This document shows positions 14,651 to 17,852 of a stretch of DNA of 17,852 bases, piece after piece. The stretch's first letter is position 1. Each line of letters begins with the position of its first letter. The DNA comes from DAOVRL01 sp964459805 (GTDB lineage Bacteria; Planctomycetota; Phycisphaerae; Sedimentisphaerales; Anaerobacaceae): assembly GCA_964459805.1 (NCBI GenBank), contig CAYWOD010000055.1, positions 1 to 17,852 of the forward strand. The letters are read 5' to 3'. Made by a program: the position numbers and the translations under genes. The notes below the pieces were generated by a model, which made no database searches, was not told where the DNA came from, and saw only the letters and a list, made by a program, of their open reading frames with translations.

Positions 14651-17600
14651 ATCTCGCGAACTCAGAAACGTCAGTTTTCTCTGTCGTGCTCCTGATCTGT
14701 TTAGCTACGCTGTCGGTCGGCCAAAGCAACGATCCCGACGACGATTACCTCTGGCAGATCGGAAAACCCGACAACGACACAAGGGAATTCCTGCTTGGCC
14801 CGCGCGGCTACAAAGCATTCTCCGACGACGGCCTGTTCATCGTCGGCCAGTCCGACCCCAAAAAGGCCTGGCCCTATACCCACCCCGCACAGGCCGACGC
14901 TTGGGCCGGCGGAACTAAGCATACCTTCACTATCCTTTTTGTTATTGACCGTCCGGCCAGTTCAGGCAACTGCCGGCTGACAATCGACCTCGTTGATACC
15001 CACTCGAGCAACCCGCCCCTGCTTCGAATCAAGCTCAACGACTATGCTCGCGAGTATCGCCCGCCCAAAGGCGCCTCGGATGCCTCCATTATGGGCGATC
15101 CGAAGGCCGGCAAGGAGCACCGCTTCACAATCGACTTCCCCGCCAAAGAGCTAAAAGCCGGCGTCAACGAAATCACCATCACCACCGTCGCCGGAAGCTG
15201 GATACTCTATGATTGGCTTGGCTTCCAGGCCCCGCCGTTGGTAAAACTGGTCCGCACAGGAGCCACACTCATTCGCGAAGTCCGCGTCGATCCCTGGCTC
15301 ACCAAAAAGCAGGACAAACTCTGCCAGCTTATGTGGGTCGATCTGACCCAGATCGGCACCGGAACCGGCCAGACTATCCACGCCAGCGGCGCCAAACCGA
15401 TGAATCTGCAACTACAACCGGGCAATCAGACCGTTGAGCTGGCGCTGCCGCCGGTCAAAAGCAAAACCGCCGTCACCGTCGAAATCAAAAGAGGACTCAA
15501 AACCATTGCCGTCCAGCAGGCCGAACGCGGCCCCGCAAAGCTCCGCGAGCCCGCCGACTGGGTGGATCCCATCCTGGGCACATCGCAGTCACGATGGATG
15601 CTCTATCCCGGCCCCTCAATGCCGTTCGGAATGGTCAAGCTAAGCCCCGACAACGAACGGCGAAAGTGGAAGGCGGGCTATGAGTACCTCATCGAAAACA
15701 TCGCCGGCTTCAGCCACCTCCACTCCTGGACAATGGGCGGCCTGCTCACGATGCCGACCACCGGTGAGCTAAAAACGGTCCCCGGCTCCGAAAACGAACC
15801 GGACAAAGGATACCGCTCCAGATTCAGCCACGACAAGGAAGTCGCCTCCCCCGGCTACTACGCCGTATTCCTCGACGATTATGGCATCCTGGCAGAACTT
15901 ACCGCAACCACCAGGGCCGGCCTTCAGCGATACACCTTCGGCGAGGCCGGCAAGGCCCGCATTCTCTTCGACCTCGAGACACCCACCGAATACGGCTACA
16001 GCGTCCTCGACGCCAAGATTACAAAGGTCTCCGACACCGAGGTCGAAGGCTACTCCAGGCAGCAATCCGGCCGAGGTGCTTCGTACCAGCAGTTCACCCT
16101 TCACTTCGTCGCCAAGCTAAGCAAACCCTTCGACTCCTTCGGCGGATGGGTCGGCGAAGAGATACAGCACGATGTAAAGACGGTATCCGGCAAAGGCGAC
16201 GTCGGCGCTTTCCTCAGCTATTCGAGCGCCGAAGGCGAAGTCATAAAGCTAAAAACCGGAATATCGCTCGTCAGTATCGAACAGGCCCGCCTGAATCTCG
16301 AAACGGAGATGGCGCAGTTCGGCTGGGATTTCGACGCCGTTAGAAACTACGCCCGAAAGACCTGGAACGACCTGCTCAGCCTCATCGAAGTCGAAGGCGG
16401 CACCCACGAACAAAAAATTAAATTCTACACAAACCTCTACCGCTCCTACTGCGCCCGAACGATCTGGAGCGACGTCAACGGCAAATATGTCGATATGTAC
16501 GAAGAAGTCCAGCAGTTGAAAGACCCCGCCTCGCCCGTCTATGGGTGCGACGCCTTCTGGAACACATTCTGGAACCTAAACCAGCTCTGGACCCTCGTCA
16601 CCCCCGATATTGCAAACAAATGGGTCGAGTCGCTTCTCGAAATATACGACCGAGGAGGCTGGCTCGCCAAGGGACCCACGGGCATCGAATATTCGAGCAT
16701 TATGGTTGCGTCCCACGAGATCGCCCTGATCGTAAGCGCCTATCAGAAAGGCATTCGCAAGTACGACGTCGCCAAGGCCTACGAGGCCTGCAGGCATATC
16801 CAGACCGAGCCCGGCCGACCACACGAAGGAGGCGGACACGTAGGGAACAGACGGTTGCAACCATACAAAGAGCTCGGCTACGTCCCCGTCGAGAAAGGCC
16901 CCGTCTCCAACACCCTCGAATACGCCTACGACGACTGGTGCGTCGCGCAAATGGCAAAGGCCCTGGGCAAAAAGGACGACTACGACCACTTCATCAAAAG
17001 GGCCGCCAACTACAAAAACGTATTCGACCCCGCCGTCGGATACATGCGCCAAAGACACGAAAACGGCTCATGGGTCGAAGGCTTCACACCATACACCAGC
17101 AAAGGATTCGTCGAAGGCAACTCCTGGCAATATACGTGGTTCGTACCCCAGGATGTAAAGGGCCTGATCAACCTGCTCGGCAAAGAAGAGTTCAATCGAA
17201 GGTTGGCCGAAGGCTTCGAGAAGTCCGCCAGGAGCAACTTCAACGCAACCCACGACCGCTTTGCCGACTACCCCATCAACCATGGTAACCAGCCGAACAT
17301 GCAGGCCGCATATCTCTTCAACTTCTCCGGCGCCCCGTGGCTCACCCAGAAGTGGGCCAGAGAAATAATGGCTCACTACTACGGAACCGGCCCCATCAAC
17401 GGCTACCCCGGCGACGAGGACCAGGGCCAAATGGGCGCCTGGTACGTTATGAGCGCGATGGGCCTGTTCGAGATGGACGGCGGCTGCGCCGTCGAGCCCA
17501 CCTACGAAATCGGCTCGGCCATCTTCGATAAAGTCACTATCCACCTGGATGGCAAGTATTACAAAGGCCGCACATTCGTCATCGAAGCCAAAGACAACTC

Positions 17601-17775
17601 CACCGAAAACATCTACATCCAGTCCGCTACGCTTGACGGCAGAGCCCTGAACAAACCCTGGTTCTACCACCACCAGCTCGCCGATGGCGGCAGTTTGGTG
17701 CTAAAAATGGGCCCCAATCCCAACAAAAACTGGGCCAGTTCAGAAAACGCCGCACCACCATCAATGACAGAATAA
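14647..17775 (+). CDS. Secreted GH92 alpha-mannosidase with N-terminal PL4-domain-III-like module
   Basis: Calcium-dependent exo-alpha-mannosidase family enzyme, 1042 residues, exported (hydrophobic VFSVVLLICLATLSVG at 10-25). Residues about 35-196 resemble the carbohydrate-binding third domain of PL4 rhamnogalacturonan lyases (LWQIGKPDND...EFLLG, FIVGQSDPKKAWPY, and SWILYDWLGFQAP at the end). A beta-linker follows, then GH92 from about Asp304 (DWVDPILGT, MPFGMVKLSPDN). Family hallmarks: TLEYAYDDWCVAQMAKALGK, VEGNSWQYTWFVPQDV (Glu823, likely acid), HGNQPNMQAAYLFN and GYPGDEDQGQMGAWY (919-932, acidic residues 923-925, likely base region). The usual GFSHTHLSGTG reads GFSHLHSWTMGG, so substrate preference may differ from N-glycan enzymes. 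Ribosome site GGAGGA at 14632-14637; ATGA overlap with the S9 gene indicates coupling. It could remove mannose from glycoproteins before the peptidases act. Confidence 0.93.
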   Translation: MNLANSETSVFSVVLLICLATLSVGQSNDPDDDYLWQIGKPDNDTREFLLGPRGYKAFSDDGLFIVGQSDPKKAWPYTHPAQADAWAGGTKHTFTILFVIDRPASSGNCRLTIDLVDTHSSNPPLLRIKLNDYAREYRPPKGASDASIMGDPKAGKEHRFTIDFPAKELKAGVNEITITTVAGSWILYDWLGFQAPPLVKLVRTGATLIREVRVDPWLTKKQDKLCQLMWVDLTQIGTGTGQTIHASGAKPMNLQLQPGNQTVELALPPVKSKTAVTVEIKRGLKTIAVQQAERGPAKLREPADWVDPILGTSQSRWMLYPGPSMPFGMVKLSPDNERRKWKAGYEYLIENIAGFSHLHSWTMGGLLTMPTTGELKTVPGSENEPDKGYRSRFSHDKEVASPGYYAVFLDDYGILAELTATTRAGLQRYTFGEAGKARILFDLETPTEYGYSVLDAKITKVSDTEVEGYSRQQSGRGASYQQFTLHFVAKLSKPFDSFGGWVGEEIQHDVKTVSGKGDVGAFLSYSSAEGEVIKLKTGISLVSIEQARLNLETEMAQFGWDFDAVRNYARKTWNDLLSLIEVEGGTHEQKIKFYTNLYRSYCARTIWSDVNGKYVDMYEEVQQLKDPASPVYGCDAFWNTFWNLNQLWTLVTPDIANKWVESLLEIYDRGGWLAKGPTGIEYSSIMVASHEIALIVSAYQKGIRKYDVAKAYEACRHIQTEPGRPHEGGGHVGNRRLQPYKELGYVPVEKGPVSNTLEYAYDDWCVAQMAKALGKKDDYDHFIKRAANYKNVFDPAVGYMRQRHENGSWVEGFTPYTSKGFVEGNSWQYTWFVPQDVKGLINLLGKEEFNRRLAEGFEKSARSNFNATHDRFADYPINHGNQPNMQAAYLFNFSGAPWLTQKWAREIMAHYYGTGPINGYPGDEDQGQMGAWYVMSAMGLFEMDGGCAVEPTYEIGSAIFDKVTIHLDGKYYKGRTFVIEAKDNSTENIYIQSATLDGRALNKPWFYHHQLADGGSLVLKMGPNPNKNWASSENAAPPSMTE

Positions 17776-17787
17776 ACGTGCCCCGCC

Positions 17788-17810
17788 CCACAAAGGTGTG
17801 GCTAATTTTT
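17788..17810 (+). terminator. Possible weak intrinsic terminator after the GH92 gene
   Basis: CCACA (17788-17792) pairs with TGTGG (17797-17801) around a 4-nt loop, followed after four bases by TTTTT (17806-17810). The stem is only 5 bp, so termination would be inefficient unless helped. It sits 12 bp after the GH92 stop, where the operon would be expected to end. The remaining 42 bases to the window edge hold no recognisable gene. Confidence 0.35.
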
Positions 17811-17852
17811 CTGGCACACTGTAAGACTCTTTCTGACAAAGGATTCCACACT

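Noticed and set aside
17802..17852. End of the window as the edge of an insertion sequence (GTGTGG / CCACACT inverted similarity)
   Set aside because: Only 6 of 7 bases match and the sequence ends here, so no element can be supported.

Overview
The window looks like an 18 kb piece of a GC-rich, probably anaerobic, polymer-degrading bacterium. The best guess is Planctomycetota, Phycisphaerae/Sedimentisphaerales type. This rests on gene content only: a Tat-exported DUF608/GH116 enzyme carrying a GH32/levanase-associated beta-sandwich insert common in planctomycete glycosidases, a GH92 enzyme with a PL4-like N-terminal domain, a trace of a PD40-type propeller protein, and an oxygen-sensitive glycyl radical enzyme. 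There is no rRNA or other marker gene, so the phylum is an inference. No tRNA, rRNA, CRISPR array, transposase or phage gene is visible.

Layout. Minus strand, left: a fragment of a beta-propeller protein running off the edge (1-113) and, upstream of it, the large GH116/DUF608 gene (113-3346). A 228-bp divergent intergenic region follows. Plus strand, unit 1: a glycyl-radical-enzyme activase (3575-4552) and, 5 bp later, its glycyl radical enzyme (4558-6924), which is HypD-like in sequence and length. A 289-bp gap then holds a REP-like nested palindrome, a good sigma-70-like promoter and a leader of about 150 nt with mutually exclusive hairpins. Plus strand, unit 2: M2-family metallopeptidase lipoprotein (7214-8893), sodium/solute symporter with a large extracytoplasmic insert (8991-10856), cytoplasmic Xaa-Pro aminopeptidase/prolidase (10860-12248), secreted DPP-IV-like S9 peptidase (12299-14650) and secreted GH92 mannosidase (14647-17775). 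The last four genes are 3 bp apart, about 50 bp apart, or overlap by 4 bp, and a possible weak terminator follows.

How it may work together (inference). The exported S9 enzyme would take X-Pro dipeptides from peptide N-termini, the M2 lipoprotein would take dipeptides from C-termini, the symporter would import small products, and the cytoplasmic M24 enzyme would split X-Pro bonds. GH92 and GH116 could strip glycans. Together this resembles a system for using proline-rich, glycosylated protein. The adjacent enzyme closely resembles trans-4-hydroxyproline dehydratase, which fits that theme. However, the catalytic C-x-E motif of that family reads Cys432-Val-Thr434 here, so its reaction may be different. 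This HypD-like radical enzyme lacking the glutamate, beside a proline-peptide operon, is the most interesting feature of the window. The symporter with an Ig/cadherin-like external domain is second.
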